Assembly: GCA_020024735.1 (NCBI GenBank)
Contig: JAHHTI010000054.1
Location: 1 to 7,021 of the forward strand
From: Mycoplasmataceae bacterium
Lineage (GTDB): Bacteria; Bacillota_I; Bacilli_A; Mycoplasmatales; Mycoplasmoidaceae
DNA length: 7,021 bases
Reading direction: 5' to 3'
In this document: positions 6,960-7,021 of the stretch, piece by piece
Layout of the letters: each line of letters opens with the position of its first letter
How positions within the stretch are numbered: position 1 is the first letter of the stretch
Translations under genes and position numbers: made by a program
Notes under the pieces: model-generated
Database searches by the model: none
The model's input: only the letters and a program-made list of their open reading frames with translations
What the model was told of the DNA's origin: nothing

Positions 6960-7021
6960 TTATATAAAAAAAGCTGAAACTTTTGACAGAAAAAAGCTGA
7001 AACTTTTGACAGAAAAAAGCT
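6954..7021. mobile_element. Possible end of a second insertion element, perhaps IS21-like
   Basis: DUF4143 similarity ends at about 6950 and a repeat array follows at once, as expected where an element entered the gene. The boundary reads TGACTTTTATAT at 6954-6965. IS21-family elements begin with TG and carry several short repeated transposase sites at their ends, which fits. No transposase is visible inside the window, so the family is a guess. Confidence 0.35.
6967..7021. repeat. 23-bp tandem repeat running off the window
   Basis: Two perfect 23-bp copies (6967-6989 and 6990-7012) and the first 9 bases of a third (7013-7021) are present. Each unit is a run of six A followed by GCTGAAACTTTTGACAG. 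The array continues past the window end, so the copy number is unknown. The length is not a multiple of three and no frame runs through it. Confidence 0.9.

Noticed and set aside
6967..7021. The 23-bp repeats as a CRISPR array
   Set aside because: The copies abut without spacers and no cas gene is visible.

Overview
The window is AT-rich and uses TGA as a tryptophan codon: purA, purB, hpt and the transposase all run to family-typical lengths and keep their conserved motifs only if in-frame TGA is read as Trp. This points to a mollicute of the Mycoplasma/Spiroplasma/Ureaplasma type (translation table 4) rather than Acholeplasma or phytoplasma. I cannot name the genus.

Left part (1-1467): an IS256-family insertion sequence on the minus strand has one apparently intact 414-residue DDE transposase and imperfect terminal inverted repeats of about 25 bp. 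The first 101 bases hold no gene. They contain short stretches resembling the same IS end, so older IS debris may be present.

Middle-left (1436-3194, minus strand): three same-direction reading units. In transcription order they are a 54-codon 3' remnant without a start, an intact 338-residue protein with an N-terminal signal/anchor segment and an apparently leaderless start, and a multi-pass membrane protein cut inside a transmembrane segment by the IS, whose frame ends on an IS-encoded tail. None matches a family I recognise.

Middle-right (3195-6531, plus strand): a purine operon purA-purB-hpt. An extended -10 promoter about 220 bases upstream gives a long, hairpin-rich leader. PurA and PurB convert IMP to AMP through adenylosuccinate, and Hpt makes IMP (and probably GMP) from salvaged bases, so the operon takes hypoxanthine to AMP. 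Gene spacing is tight (2-nt gap, then 11-nt overlap), suggesting one transcript and coupled translation.

Right edge (6537-7021): the 3' end of a DUF4143-type AAA ATPase gene lies convergent to hpt, with 5 nt between the stops. It is cut off at about 6950-6960, where a 23-bp tandem repeat starts and runs off the window. The simplest reading is a second mobile element, possibly IS21-like, of which only the terminal repeats are visible.

Overall, a conserved housekeeping operon sits between two pieces of IS-damaged accessory DNA. I see no complete novel defence or mobile system. The most interesting items are the structured purA leader, the repeat array at the right edge, and the IS-made gene chimera.
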